Source: Acidobacteria bacterium Ga0077553 (GTDB taxonomy: Bacteria; Acidobacteriota; Terriglobia; Bryobacterales; Bryobacteraceae). From it: DNA of 46,995 bases. Both the position numbers and the translations under genes were made by a program. Where the stretch lies: the NCBI GenBank assembly GCA_001464575.1, contig LNFE01000112.1, positions 1 through 46,995 of the forward strand. Reading direction: 5' to 3'. Shown piece by piece: positions 27,899 through 39,200 of the stretch (within the stretch, counting starts at the first letter, position 1; every line of letters begins with the position of its first letter). Under the pieces are notes generated by a model, which ran no database searches, was not told the DNA's origin, and saw only the letters and a program-made list of their open reading frames with translations.

Positions 27899-30800
27899 AT
27901 GCGTAGCTCGCTTGGTCTTATTGTTCTCTTTTCTTTGCCGCTTTTCGCCCAGTTTGACAGCGCCACCGTCCTGGGCTCGGTCCAAGATGCCACCGGAGCT
28001 CCAGTGGCTTCAGCAACCCTCAACATTCAAGACATCCGCAAGGGAGTCTCCTTCAAAACCGTCGCCAGCTCGGCTGGCAACTTTGAATTCATCGCGATCC
28101 CGATTGGCCGCTACAAACTGAACGTCGAGCAGCCGGGGTTCCGGTCGCAGTCGACCGCTGAATTCGAGCTCACGATTGGCGCCCGGCAGCGCGTCGACTT
28201 TAAGCTGGAACTTGCCAGCGTCCAGACGACCGTGGAGGTCTCCGGCGAAGTCGCGCTGATCCAGACTGACACCTCCGACCGCGGCCAGACAATCGCCGCC
28301 CAGCAGATTCGGGAACTGCCGCTGAACGGTCGCGCCTATTCCGAGCTGATCTACCTCTCCACCGGCATTGTGCGCACCCCGTCGTCGGGCGTGGGCTCGT
28401 CGCAGCGCGAAGCCTCCTTCTCGGTGAACGGCCTGCGGTCCACTGCGAACAACTTTCTGCTCGACGGCTTGGATAACAACTACTTCGGCACCTCAAACCA
28501 GGGCTTCTCGAATCAGGTAGTGCAGCCGCCACCCGATGCGGTGGCCGAATTCCGGGTGATCACGAACAACATGAGCGCCGAATACGGGCGCGCCGGCGGC
28601 GCCACCGTCAACGCCAGCCTGCGCTCCGGCACGAACCAGTTCCACGGCGCCGCCTGGCACTTCTTCCGCAATACGCAGCTCAACGCGGTCGGCTTCTTCA
28701 AGCCACTGACCGGCCGCCCGGTGCAGAACCAGAACCAGTTCGGTGCGACGTTTGGCGGGCCGGTGATCAAGAACAAGACCTTCTTCTTCGTCGACTACGA
28801 AGGCTACCGCGAGGTGAACTCGTCGGTGGCCTTCGCGACCTTCCCCAACGCCACCGAGCGGGGCGGATCGCTGGGGGTGCCCGTGCGGAACCCGCTGACC
28901 GGTGAGCTGTATTCGAACGGGGTGATTCCAGCTGGGGCGATTACGCCGTACGCCCGGGCGATTTTGGCGAGCCTGCCGACGAACACCTCGGCGGCGGCGG
29001 CGAACAATTTCCAAACGCTGCGCCGGGTGACCGACTACCGGGACAAGGGCGACATGAAAATGGACCACTACTTTTCGAATTCGCTGCGCTCCTTCTTCCG
29101 CTTCTCGCAGAGCCGTTTCGATGTTTTTGATCCCGGCACGTTCGAAGGCCTAGCGGGCGGCAACGGCAATGGGTTCCAGTTCGTACCGCTGAAGTCCTTC
29201 GCGGGCGGGGTGACCTGGACGGTGAACCAGTCTTCGATCTTAGAAGCGCGGTTGGGCTTCTCGGACTCGCAGGCCGGGAAGAACCCGCCGCTGGTGGGTG
29301 GCCCTTCCATGCAGGAGTTATTCGGGATTCCAGGCTTGCCGACAGACCCGGCTCTGACCGGTGGCATTACGGCCGAGACGCTGGTGGGCTTTACCTCGTA
29401 TGGCCGGCAGGCGACGAATCCGCAGTATCAACATCCGCGGCTTTGGAACCCGAAGGTGAACTACACCCGGGTAGCGGGACGCCATACGCTAAAGGCCGGC
29501 TTTGAGTATCAGTGGCTCGGCGTCGAGGCGCTCGACGTCAGCCCGATGATTGGCCGCAACACCTATACGGGGCTGTTTTCAGCGCCTCCCGGTGTGACGC
29601 CGAACGCGAACACGCAGCGGCTCTACTCTCTGGCTGACTTTATCTTTGGAGCGCGGAACACCTTCCAACTCGTGAATCCGGGGATCGTGAACCACCGGCA
29701 GCAATCGTGGTTCACGTATCTGCAGGACGACTTCAAGGTGACGTCGAAGATCACGTTGAACCTGGGCCTGCGGTATGAATTGACGACGCCGTTCTATGAG
29801 CGCGACAACCAGCTTTCGAATTGGGACCCGGCGACAAACACGATTATCCTAGCCAAGGCCGGCTCGATTTTCGACCGGGCGCGGGTGAACCTGGACACGA
29901 ACAACATCGCGCCGCGTTTGGGCCTGGCGTGGAACCTGCTGCCGAAGACGGTGTTCCGCGCCGGCTACGGCACCGGGTTCAACACGTTTAATCGCACGGG
30001 CACGAGCTACCTGGCTTACAACGGTCCGCTGTTCGTGCTGGCCAGCGTCAATCAAACACCTGGCACCCCGGGCTTTCTGACAACGCAGCAGGGATTCCCG
30101 GCCGGCCTCACGGCCCCCTCGGCCTTCAACCCGCGGCGGTCCACCGTTCAGCACGTGGACCCCAATCTGCCTTGGGGCACGGTGCAGAGCTGGTTCGCCT
30201 CGTTTCAGCGGGAGCTGCCGCTGGGGGTGTTGGTGGATATTGCCTACGTCGGCAACCGCGGCGACGATCTGGCGACGATCAACGACATTAACCAAGCGCG
30301 GCCGAATGGGCCGACCGAAAACCTGAACATCGAAGACCGGCGGCCGAATCTGGCGTACAGCAGCATTTCAGGCACGCTGGCCAACGGCCTGTCGCGGTAC
30401 AACGGCTTGCAGGTTCGCGTCGAGAAGCGGAGCGACGCCGGGCTGTACTTCCTGAACTCGTTCACCTGGTCGCGGGCAATCGACAACTCGTCGCAGGCCT
30501 TTGATAACAGCAACAACAATGGGACGAGCTTCCAGAATATCTATGACATCGACGCGGACCGTGGCTTGTCGAACTACCACCGGAAGTTCAGCAACACGAC
30601 GAGCGTGGTTTACGAGATTCCGTTCCTCAAGAAAAACCGCATTCTAGGCGGCTGGCAGGTGAACTCGATCATCAATATGCGGTCGGGCGAGCCGTTCAAC
30701 CTGACGTATACGGCGGGCGCGAGGAGCCAGGTGGCGCCGTTCCTGACGCTGCTGGGTTTTAACATCTTCCGGCCGAATATCAGCGGCGATCCGTTGGCTC

Positions 30801-31114
30801 CGGAGGGGCAGCGGACCGTGACGAACTATCTGAACCGGGCGAACGTCTCGATTCCGAACTTCGACCAGCCGTTTGGCAACGCGGGGCGCAATATTGCGAT
30901 CGGCTTCCCGTTCTACCAGGTGGATCTGGGCATCTCGAAGACGTTCACGCTGACGGAACGTTTCCGCCTGCAGTTCCGGGCGGAGTCGTTCAACCTGTTC
31001 AACGAATCGAACTTCCGGGCGCCGAATGCGAACGTATCGAGCCCCGCATATGGAACGATTACGTCGACGTACGATCCGCGGCAAATCCAATTGGCGCTGA
31101 AGCTGCAATTCTAA
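27899..31114 (+). CDS. Oar-like TonB-dependent receptor with carboxypeptidase-regulatory N-terminus
   Basis: 1071 residues, outer membrane. A signal peptide (LGLIVLFSLPLFAQ) precedes a carboxypeptidase-regulatory/CnaB-like domain (about 20-105; LGSVQDATGAPVASATLNI, GNFEFIAIPIGRYKL). A plug domain follows, with the acidobacterial hallmark RELPLNGRAYSEL and VNGLRSTANNFLLDG. The remaining ~800 residues form the beta-barrel, with FHGAAWHFFRNTQLNA, NQFGATFGGPV and a terminal aromatic residue (LALKLQF), as needed for barrel assembly. A good ribosome site (GTAGGGGA) precedes the ATG. The family imports oligosaccharides or other large ligands in soil acidobacteria; the ligand here is unknown. The downstream hydrolase is 10 bp away, so a joint uptake and degradation role is possible. 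The 178-bp upstream spacer shows no clear promoter motif. Confidence 0.93.
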   Translation: MRSSLGLIVLFSLPLFAQFDSATVLGSVQDATGAPVASATLNIQDIRKGVSFKTVASSAGNFEFIAIPIGRYKLNVEQPGFRSQSTAEFELTIGARQRVDFKLELASVQTTVEVSGEVALIQTDTSDRGQTIAAQQIRELPLNGRAYSELIYLSTGIVRTPSSGVGSSQREASFSVNGLRSTANNFLLDGLDNNYFGTSNQGFSNQVVQPPPDAVAEFRVITNNMSAEYGRAGGATVNASLRSGTNQFHGAAWHFFRNTQLNAVGFFKPLTGRPVQNQNQFGATFGGPVIKNKTFFFVDYEGYREVNSSVAFATFPNATERGGSLGVPVRNPLTGELYSNGVIPAGAITPYARAILASLPTNTSAAAANNFQTLRRVTDYRDKGDMKMDHYFSNSLRSFFRFSQSRFDVFDPGTFEGLAGGNGNGFQFVPLKSFAGGVTWTVNQSSILEARLGFSDSQAGKNPPLVGGPSMQELFGIPGLPTDPALTGGITAETLVGFTSYGRQATNPQYQHPRLWNPKVNYTRVAGRHTLKAGFEYQWLGVEALDVSPMIGRNTYTGLFSAPPGVTPNANTQRLYSLADFIFGARNTFQLVNPGIVNHRQQSWFTYLQDDFKVTSKITLNLGLRYELTTPFYERDNQLSNWDPATNTIILAKAGSIFDRARVNLDTNNIAPRLGLAWNLLPKTVFRAGYGTGFNTFNRTGTSYLAYNGPLFVLASVNQTPGTPGFLTTQQGFPAGLTAPSAFNPRRSTVQHVDPNLPWGTVQSWFASFQRELPLGVLVDIAYVGNRGDDLATINDINQARPNGPTENLNIEDRRPNLAYSSISGTLANGLSRYNGLQVRVEKRSDAGLYFLNSFTWSRAIDNSSQAFDNSNNNGTSFQNIYDIDADRGLSNYHRKFSNTTSVVYEIPFLKKNRILGGWQVNSIINMRSGEPFNLTYTAGARSQVAPFLTLLGFNIFRPNISGDPLAPEGQRTVTNYLNRANVSIPNFDQPFGNAGRNIAIGFPFYQVDLGISKTFTLTERFRLQFRAESFNLFNESNFRAPNANVSSPAYGTITSTYDPRQIQLALKLQF

Positions 31115-31124
31115 GGGGATCTCG

Positions 31125-32336
31125 ATGCATACGCTTCTGCTTGCTCTCATTACGCCCATCATCTTCGTGCACGGCAACGGAGATGACGCGACGAAGTGGC
31201 TGCCGGTGATCTGGATGTTCGAGTCGAATGGCTACCCGGCCGACCGGCTGCATGCCATCCGGCTTACCGACCCGATGGCGCGCCGCGACAACTCGAAACC
31301 GGAGGCCTTTCGGTCTTCGACGACCGACCAAGCGGCGGAGCTGAGCGCGATGGTGACGCGGGTGCTGCTCGAGACCAAGGCCGAGAAGGTGGCCTTAGTG
31401 GGGAGCAGCCGGGGCGGAATGACGATTCGCAATTACCTGAAAAATGCCGGGGGAGCGGCGGTGGTTTCGCACGCCGTGCTCTGCGGCACACCGAACCACG
31501 GGGTGCTGGCAATGGATACGAACCTCGACATGGAGTTCAACGCCAAGGGGCATTTTCTGCGGCAGTTGAATGAGGGCTCGGAGGTGATTGCGGGGGTGAA
31601 GTTTTTAACCTTGCGCAGCGATAAGCTCGACAAGTTCGCGCAGGCGAATGTGGGGTTCGACGGCCCGGCATTGCAGGGGGCGGAGAACGTGGTGCTGCCC
31701 GGCCTGGACCATCGCGAAGTGGCGTTTCATCCGCTGGCGTTTGCCGAGATGTACCGGTTCCTGACGGGGAAGGCGCCGGAGCGGACGAAGCCGGTGGCGG
31801 AAGATATGCCGAAATTGGCGGGGGTGGTGACGAGCTTTGCAGGGATGGCGCCGACGAACCGGCCGCTGGCGGGGGTGCGGGTGCAGGTGTTCGGTTTAGC
31901 GGCGGAATCGGCCGAGCGGTTGGCGACGCCGATGCTGGACCAGACGACGGATGAGTCCGGGGCGTGGGGAACCTTGGCGGCGAAGCCGGACCAGACCTAT
32001 GAGTTTGTGTTGAGCAAAGACGGCCGGTCCGTCAGCTATTTCATGACGGGCTTGCTGCGTTCGACCAAGCTCTTGAACTTCCGGTTTGTGCCGCAGGCGG
32101 AGGGGCCGGGGGTGACGGTGCACCGGCCGCAGGGCTATTTGTCGAAGGATCGGGATCCGGTGACGGTGAACGGCGCGCCGGTGGCGACTTTGCAGCCGGG
32201 GGTGCCGACGTTGGACGCGGTGCGGATCAAGACGGCGGAGTCTCCTCTGCGGATTCAACTGCGCGGGGAGACGCTCGTTGTGCGGCCGGCGACGGCGTCG
32301 AATGAGACGCACATCGCCGAACTGGTTTGGGAATAG
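31125..32336 (+). CDS. Lipase-like alpha/beta hydrolase with C-terminal beta domain
   Basis: 403 residues. The hydrolase domain (1-220) has the oxyanion strand PIIFVHGNGDDATKW, the nucleophile elbow GSSRGG (second Ser) and the late catalytic His in LPGLDHREVAFHP. The ~180-residue C-terminal part (TSFAGMAPTNRPLAGVRVQV, then DESGAWG, KPDQTYEFVLSKDG) looks like a carboxypeptidase-regulatory/Ig-type domain as in secreted triacylglycerol or polyester hydrolases. The leader before the first core strand is only about nine residues long (MHTLLLALI), very short for a cleavable signal. The ATG is preceded by AAGGGGATCTCG. It is probably in an operon with the receptor, and the acidic catalytic residue is not assigned. 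Confidence 0.88.
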   Translation: MHTLLLALITPIIFVHGNGDDATKWLPVIWMFESNGYPADRLHAIRLTDPMARRDNSKPEAFRSSTTDQAAELSAMVTRVLLETKAEKVALVGSSRGGMTIRNYLKNAGGAAVVSHAVLCGTPNHGVLAMDTNLDMEFNAKGHFLRQLNEGSEVIAGVKFLTLRSDKLDKFAQANVGFDGPALQGAENVVLPGLDHREVAFHPLAFAEMYRFLTGKAPERTKPVAEDMPKLAGVVTSFAGMAPTNRPLAGVRVQVFGLAAESAERLATPMLDQTTDESGAWGTLAAKPDQTYEFVLSKDGRSVSYFMTGLLRSTKLLNFRFVPQAEGPGVTVHRPQGYLSKDRDPVTVNGAPVATLQPGVPTLDAVRIKTAESPLRIQLRGETLVVRPATASNETHIAELVWE

Positions 32337-32342
32337 GAGGGG

Positions 32343-33209
32343 TTACTCCTGGGGCGGGGCGGGGGGCGCCTCTTTGGGGGTTAGGGGCGTGAATACGGTA
32401 TAGCCGGAAGTATTGGTGCGCAGCGCCATGCCGCCGACGTACTTCGTTCCTTCGACGTGAACGACGCGGATGGTGCCACTCTTGAGGTCCTTGAATGCTT
32501 CATTGAGGACGAGGGTCCGGAGGTTGCTGGGTTTGAGGGTGATGGTTCCATTGCCGGCGGGCTTCCCGTCGGAGTCGAGGGCGAAGATGGCCAGGGTGCT
32601 TTCTTCGTCGAGCGAATTGTTGACGAGGACCAGAGCGGTGCGGCCGGCTGCGGCGTCAGTGAACGGCACCGAAAAGATGGGTTCTTCGTCCGGCTGGAGG
32701 TTCGTAATAAACTCGCGCAAGGCTCCATTCGAAGCGGTGTTCTTTACGACGGCGTAGCCGGAAAAGCGGTCCGTCTTGGGATCCGTAGCGCAGTAAGCCC
32801 AGCCGGTGGTACTCGTCGCGGCCGTGCTGACGGTGTAGAAGGAGCCGGTGGCGAAGGCCGGGATGATGGACTCGGTGTAGGCTGTTCTGTCTTCGGCGTT
32901 GGCGGAGAAGTCGAATTGCAGGGGGAGCTCTTCGCCGTTGGCGTTGACGAATTCGCAGTAGACCTTGATTTCGCGGTCTTCGAGGTTGGTGAGGTAGAGG
33001 GTGGTGTTCCAGGTGTTGCTGACGAGGAAGTAGGGGAAGACGTGGTCGATGTTGGGGGCCACGAAGAGTTGGCGGTTGGCGCCGGGTTTGTGTGCGGCGG
33101 CCCGGGTGCGCAGGGAGCGGGCGGTGGATCGGGAGACCGTTGCGGCCTCAAGAGAGGCGGCCGCAAGGATGGCCATAAGGTAGAGAGTGGATAGAGTTTT
33201 CATTTTCAT
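32343..33209 (-). CDS. Small secreted beta-rich protein of unknown function
   Basis: 288 residues with a signal peptide (TLSTLYLMAILAAASLEA). The mature part is polar and beta-rich, with LFVAPNIDHVFPYFLVSNTW, TTLYLTNLEDREIKV and later DSDGKPAGNGTITL. It resembles fibronectin/Ig-like sheets but no domain is named with confidence. The C-terminus is Pro-rich (APPAPPQE). It starts 15 bp after the stop of the RHS gene, so the two probably share a transcript and possibly a surface location. A classical immunity protein would not have a signal peptide unless the target is in the envelope, so that role is speculative. The stop is 6 bp from the convergent hydrolase stop. Confidence 0.8.
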   Translation of the reverse strand: MKMKTLSTLYLMAILAAASLEAATVSRSTARSLRTRAAAHKPGANRQLFVAPNIDHVFPYFLVSNTWNTTLYLTNLEDREIKVYCEFVNANGEELPLQFDFSANAEDRTAYTESIIPAFATGSFYTVSTAATSTTGWAYCATDPKTDRFSGYAVVKNTASNGALREFITNLQPDEEPIFSVPFTDAAAGRTALVLVNNSLDEESTLAIFALDSDGKPAGNGTITLKPSNLRTLVLNEAFKDLKSGTIRVVHVEGTKYVGGMALRTNTSGYTVFTPLTPKEAPPAPPQE

Positions 33210-33224
33210 TTCTCGAGTTGGGAT

Positions 33225-36200
33225 TTATTTTTGAAAGCCAGCGCCGTCCCTGGCAACGACTCCAGCACCATCTCGGGCAACAACTCCAGCACCGTCCCTG
33301 GCAATGACCGAAGCGCCGTCGTTCCCGACCAGTCTCGCCATGATCGTTGCCGAGTCGAGGCCGACCAAGCTGCCACCGTCGAGGCCAACCAGCATAGCCT
33401 TCAGCGTGAAGGTGGATCCGTCGTTGCCGACTAGCCCCGTCGAGATGAGGAATCTCAGCGTTCCGCCGTCCAGTCCAACCAGGCTTGCGGGATTCCTGTA
33501 GTCGAGGGTCGCGATCTTTGCAAAGTCAACGCCGCCGGTGAGAGAAGGACCATTCGGGGCGAACAAGATCGGCGGTTGGGTGGCCAGGCCGGCGAGTCCA
33601 GCAGGGGGCAGCGGGGCGATTGGGGCGTTACCGAATATGCGGTTTCCACCGGCATCGCAGGCGAAATCCAGGCCGCAGACGCCAATGGCTCTCTGGTTGG
33701 CGAGCTCCAGTTGGCGGGCAGCTTTGCGTTTGCGGTCCTCTTCCCACTGCTGCTTGTCCAGGAAGTCCTGGTATTGCTGCATGGCAAGTCTCCTGGCTCC
33801 GTCAAAGCTCTCGCCGGTGAACGCTTCGAGCTCGATGAGGAAATCGTTCGCATTGTTCATGCGCTCTGAAGAGGTGATGTCGCTGAGTACCTCCCCCGCG
33901 ACCACTTGGAGGAATAGCGGCAGGCGTTCGAATGCGGCTTGGGCGGACAAACCCCGGGGATCCGAATAGTTCACGGGGTTGGCCATTGCGTACTGATACG
34001 GATTGATGGCCCGCGGCGACGGACTGAGTTCCCGATCGCGCGACAGGAAGCGTGCGCTGTTCGCATCGTAGAAGCGGAACCCCATGAGGAACAACCCGGC
34101 TTGGTCCTGTTGCATTACGCCCCAAGCGCCGAGGAACGTGAACGGGTTGTCGGAGCTGCCGGAATGCGCCACGGTTTCGCCATAAGGAGTAACTTCGTAG
34201 GTATCGGTCACCGCACCGTCGTCACCGGTGAGGAGGGTGGTGGTGCCGCGGGCATCGAAATGGTAAAAGCGGCGGGCGTTTGAAGCGGCTTCGATGCTGT
34301 AGAGGAGCTTCCCGTTCGGCAGGTGGATATAGTATCGACGATCGGCGTCGGCGAGGCGCTCCGTAGCGATCGCCGGTTGACCGGTGGCGTAGTTGACGAC
34401 GTAGGAGGTGACTCCGCTGGGCGCGCTGCGCGCGATGACGTGGCCGCGCGCGTCGTAGTTGAAGGAGACGGATGCATCTCCGGCAGTGAAGCCGGTGAGT
34501 CGTGAGGAGATGTCCCAGGAGTAAGCGCGCTTGGCATCCGATTTGACGCGGCCAGCGGCGTCGTAGGCGGCGCTGGTCAACTGCGAGGCGGCGGCGTAGG
34601 CGAACTCTTCGACGCCGGTCCCGGGGTCAGCGATCGCCGGGATATTTCGTTCCTCGCTGATTACGCGATTGGCCTTGTCGTATGTCATGCTGATGCGGCC
34701 GATGGTTTCGCCCTTCTGTTCCTCAATGGTGGTGAGCCTGCCGTCCTCGTCGTGGCTGAACGAGGTGACGACGGCGTTTGGCCTCCGGATGGCGGTCATG
34801 GCGCCAGCCAGATCGTAGCTGAACTCAGTTTCCGCGCCAAGCCAGTCAGTGATTTTGGTGACTGCGCCTCGTGGGTTGTACGTGTAGCGGACTACCTTGT
34901 CCGGGGCGTAGGTGACCGACGCGATGCGGCCCAGGGAGTCGCGTTCGATGGTGAGGCCGTTCGACGCGATGATCTGGCCGTTGGCGTCGTAGGCCAGGGC
35001 GAGGCCTTTCGATTCGAGCAGGCGGCCCTTGTCGTCCCGGGTGAACAGCAACTCGCTGCCATCGGAGAACCGGGTGGCGAGCAGACTGCCTACCGGATCG
35101 TAGGTGTGGGACACGGTGCCGAGATCATCGGGCAGTTTGACTTCGGCCACGCGGCCGCGCGAGTCATACACGAGACTGGACGTGCGGTTGAGCGGATCCC
35201 GCACAGACGCCGTGCGACCGGATTCGTCGTACTGATTGGCCCACAGGGAGCCAGCCGGGTCCGTCAGGGTGGCGATGCGGCCCAAATCGTTGCGGGTCAT
35301 CGTAGTTTTGAGGCCGCCAGGAGCCACGACGGAGGCTATTTGGCCGAGCCGGTCATACTCGAATACGGACTTTTCGCCCATGCCGTTGGAAATGCTGGTG
35401 ACCCGTCCAACGGCGTCGAACTCCTGCGAGATCTCGACGCCGAGCGGACTGGTGGTTTTGGTGATCTGCCGAAGCGTATTGCTCTCTTTCTTCCACACTT
35501 GGCCCCTGGCGTCGGTGAGGGTGGTAGGGACTCCTTCCTTGTTATAAGCAAATGCAGTGCGGGTTCCGATAGCGTCTTTGATGGCGGTCATCCGATTCAA
35601 CGAATCGTAGGCGAATTCGACCTCGTTACCCAGGGCGTCGGTAAGCTTGCTGATCTGGTTGTTCCGGTTGTAGGCAAAGGCAGTTTTGTTGCCGAGGCGG
35701 TCGGTCGATTGCATGGGGAGAAGGCTGGGGTTGTAGATGACGGACTCGGCGGCCCCCAGTTCATCCGTTTGAGAAACGACCTGACGATTCTCGTTCCTTA
35801 CGAACTTGACGGATTTTCCGTTCTCGTCGGTCTGTTGGGTGATTTTGTCGGCGGCGTCGTAGGCGAACAGGCGAGCGGAGCCGTCGGGATGGGTGACCTT
35901 CGTGACACGTCCGAGGTTGTCGCGCTCATAGGTAGTGGTGTGGCCGGTGGCGGTGGTGACTGATGCGGTGGTTCCATTGGCGTTGTAGGTCCATTTGGAT
36001 ACGGCAGCGTTGGGAGAGGTCAACGTGAGCGGTAAGCCTTGGGCGTTGTACGTGTATTTCCACGACTTGCCGGCGCGGTCGATAATCGTGACCGGGTTGC
36101 CACGCGCATCAAATTCGTAGCCGACGGAGGTACCATCGGCATGCTCAATTTTCGTGACGTTGAAGAAGGTGAAGCTGCCTTGGGTTTGGCTGACGTAGGT

Positions 36201-39200
36201 GGCGGTGAGTTTATTGCCCTTCGGGTCCGTCACGATTTGGGGCATGCCGGTGGGTGCATGGTAGGTGATGCCGGTTGAGTTGCCGAGGCGATCCTTGATG
36301 CTGGTGCGGCGGTGGGCGGCGTCGTAAGTCATTTCGGTGACTGAGCCAGTGGGGTCGGTGACGCGGACGAGGTCGCCGGCGGCGTCGTGGGTGTGGCGAT
36401 TGACGGCAGCGGCGGGATCGGTGACGGCGGTGACTCCGGCGGCTTCATAGGCAACCTTTGTGGGGCGGCCTTCGGCGTCGGACTGCTCGGCCACTCGACC
36501 GGTGGAGTCGTAGACGTTGGTATAGGCGGGGGTACCGGCCGGGAGGAGGTGGCGGGTGAGACGGCCGGAGGAGGCGTACTCGTAGCGGGTGGCGCGCCCG
36601 AAGACGTCGGTGACCGCGCTTAGGTTTTCGCCGCGATACGCGAATTGGATGGAGCGGCCGGAGTGGTCGCGGACTTCTGTGAGGAAGCCGTTGGTGTAGG
36701 TGAATTTCAAGGAACGGCCGAGGCCGTCCGTGACTTCGGCGGGGCCGGCGGCAGCGAGGGTGACTTGCAGGGCGTTGCCATTGCGGTCTTCGATGCGGGT
36801 GAGTTGGCCGCGCTTATTAAAGGTGAGGATGCGGGATTGGGCGATGTCGCCGAGCTTGTAATCGTTCGCGGATTCGAGGAGGCGGTATTCGGACTTCTGT
36901 TGCGGCTGCATTTGCCAAGCGCCCGAGACGAGCCGGAAGGTGACGCGGGCGCCGCCTTCGAGGGTGACGACCGCGGTGCCGGAGGTATTGGTCAACGAGA
37001 GGTCGAAGTTGTGCGCCCAGTTGAGCCCGAGGCCACCGGCGATTTCGTTGCTGACGAGCGCACTGCTGTAGTACCGCTTGAACTGCAGAAGGAAAGGCCC
37101 GCCGAGCGAGAGATCGGTGAACTCGTCAGTGTGTTCGCCGGTGGCGGTGGAGAAGGGGTCGCCGGCGCGGCCGCCGGATTCCGTTTGCTTGTACGGCTGG
37201 ACGCGCGGCAGGGCCGGGGGCGGTTGGGCGGAGTTGGTGCCCGAGGTGCCGACGGCCAGTTCGGCGTGGCCGGTGTTTTCGCGCTCGGAGGTGGCCATGC
37301 GGACGGGTGGCGTTTTGTCCGGGAGGGCGAGCCATTGCGGGGCCTGACATTCGCCGGTGGCGCGGGCCCAGCCGACGGCGAGGGAGCGGGTGGAACTATG
37401 GGCAAGCGCCACGATGCGGCTGCCGCCGGCCGTGCAGGCAGCGCTGATGGTCTGGATACCGAGTTCGCGGCTGAGGTCTCCCGAGAAGGCGTACATGCGG
37501 GCGGGCTCGCCGGGAAAGGAGGTGCCGTTGACGGCGACCAGGATGGTCCCTTCGACGCGGATGGCAATGGCGTCAGCGCTATCCTCCCCGTTACCGCCGA
37601 GATAGGAGGCGCTGAGGAGTTGGCTGGCGTTGGCGGAAAGCTGGAGGAGAAACCCGTCCGAGGGGCCGCCGAGATACTGGCGGTTGAGAACGCTGCCGCC
37701 CATGGGGAGATTGCGCGAAGCGGTGACGCCGGAGACGAAGGCGTTGCCGTTGCTGAGGACGGCTAGGCCGAGGACCTGATCGTCGGCGCTGCCGCCGAGG
37801 AAGGTGGAGTAGACGAGGGCGGAGCCGGCGGGGTTAATCTTCGAAACGAAGCCATCCGAGCCGCCGCCGGGGGTGGGGGCGAGGACGCCGGTGGTGGTGG
37901 GGAAATTGGTGGAGGAAGTGGTTCCCGCGACGTAGGCGTTGCCGGCGGCGTCGATGGCGACGCGTTGGATTGTGTCGGCCGCGGTTCCGCCGAGAAGGGT
38001 GGAGTAGATGGCGATGGGATCGCCGGGGTTGAACTTGACGAGGAAGCCGTCGGTGGCCCCGTTGAGTTTGTCCTGCACCGCCCCGGGGCGGGTGAGGAAG
38101 TTGGCGGAGGCGGTGACGCCGGCGGCGTAGATGACGCCGGTGGAGTCGACGGCGAGGCTGCGGGCCGCATCGTCCGCGGAGCCGCCGAGGTAGGTGGAGT
38201 AGAGGAGGCGTTCGCCTTTGGCGTTGAGCCGGGCCACGAAACCGTCACCGGCGCCGCCGCCGTAGGTGCGCTGGAGCGCGTCGGGGCTGACGGGGAAGTT
38301 TTGGCTGGTGGTGGCTCCACTGATGGTGACGATGCCTTCGCGGTCGACGGAGATGCCGCCGGCGGTGTCGGCTCCGCTGCCGCCGAGGTAGGTGACCCAG
38401 ACGAGCGTTTTCATGTTGCTGCTGAGCTTCATGACGAACACGTCCGTGGCGCCGCCGCCGTTGGCGGGCTGGACGGGGCGGACGAGGCCAGGCAGGTCGG
38501 TGGAGTTGGTGGTGCCGACGACGTACAGAAAGCCGAAGGCGTCTTCTACGGCGGCGGTGGGGAACTCGTCGCCGGAGCCGCCGGCAAGGGTGTAGTCGCC
38601 GAAGACGGGGTCGATGATGAGGGGAAGCGAGCGGTCGTAGGTTCCGACGCGGAAGCCGACGGAGCCATCAGCGAGATGATAGGCGCCGGTGACGGGCCGT
38701 TTGACGCCGTTCTTCGTCTGGTGCAGGACTGGCTTTTGGAATAGCACGGTCTGGCCGCCGGCCTGCATGACGAGGTCTCCGTTGGGAGCGACGCTGACCT
38801 GGCTTGCGCCGTCGAGGCGGAAACGGATTTGCGACGGGTCGGCGCCGGGATGGACGATGAGGTCGTATTCGAGTTGCTGGGGGTTGCCGTAGTAGACGAC
38901 GTCGATGCCGGGGAAGAGGTTCGCGTATTGGATGCGCCCGTAATGGCGGACGCCGGTGCGCCATTTCGAGGAGTCGGCGCCGGTGAGGTAGTTCGTGGTG
39001 GCGGCCTGGGGCTGTAGGCCGGCCGCGCGGGCGTTGGCATTGGCGCCGAGCCACTCGAGGCGGACGGTGGAGCCAGGGAGGGAGAAGAGGGCTTCCTGGG
39101 CAGAGACGGCGACGCTGTACCTGCCGCGGCGGGCGAGGAACTGGTAGCGGCTATCGATCTGGCCTTGGTTGGCTTCGAAGCTCACGGCTGTGGCGCTGGC

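Noticed and set aside
32343..33209. Small secreted protein as an immunity gene for an RHS toxin
   Set aside because: The RHS C-terminus shows no toxin fold, and the small protein is exported and beta-rich; kept only as a weak possibility.
33237..33392. CRISPR-like array
   Set aside because: The 24-bp units are directly adjacent with no spacers and stay in codon phase with the RHS gene.
34752..37766. Two long open frames antisense to the RHS gene
   Set aside because: They mirror the repeat phase of the RHS gene and show only Gly/Val/Asp-rich low-complexity text.
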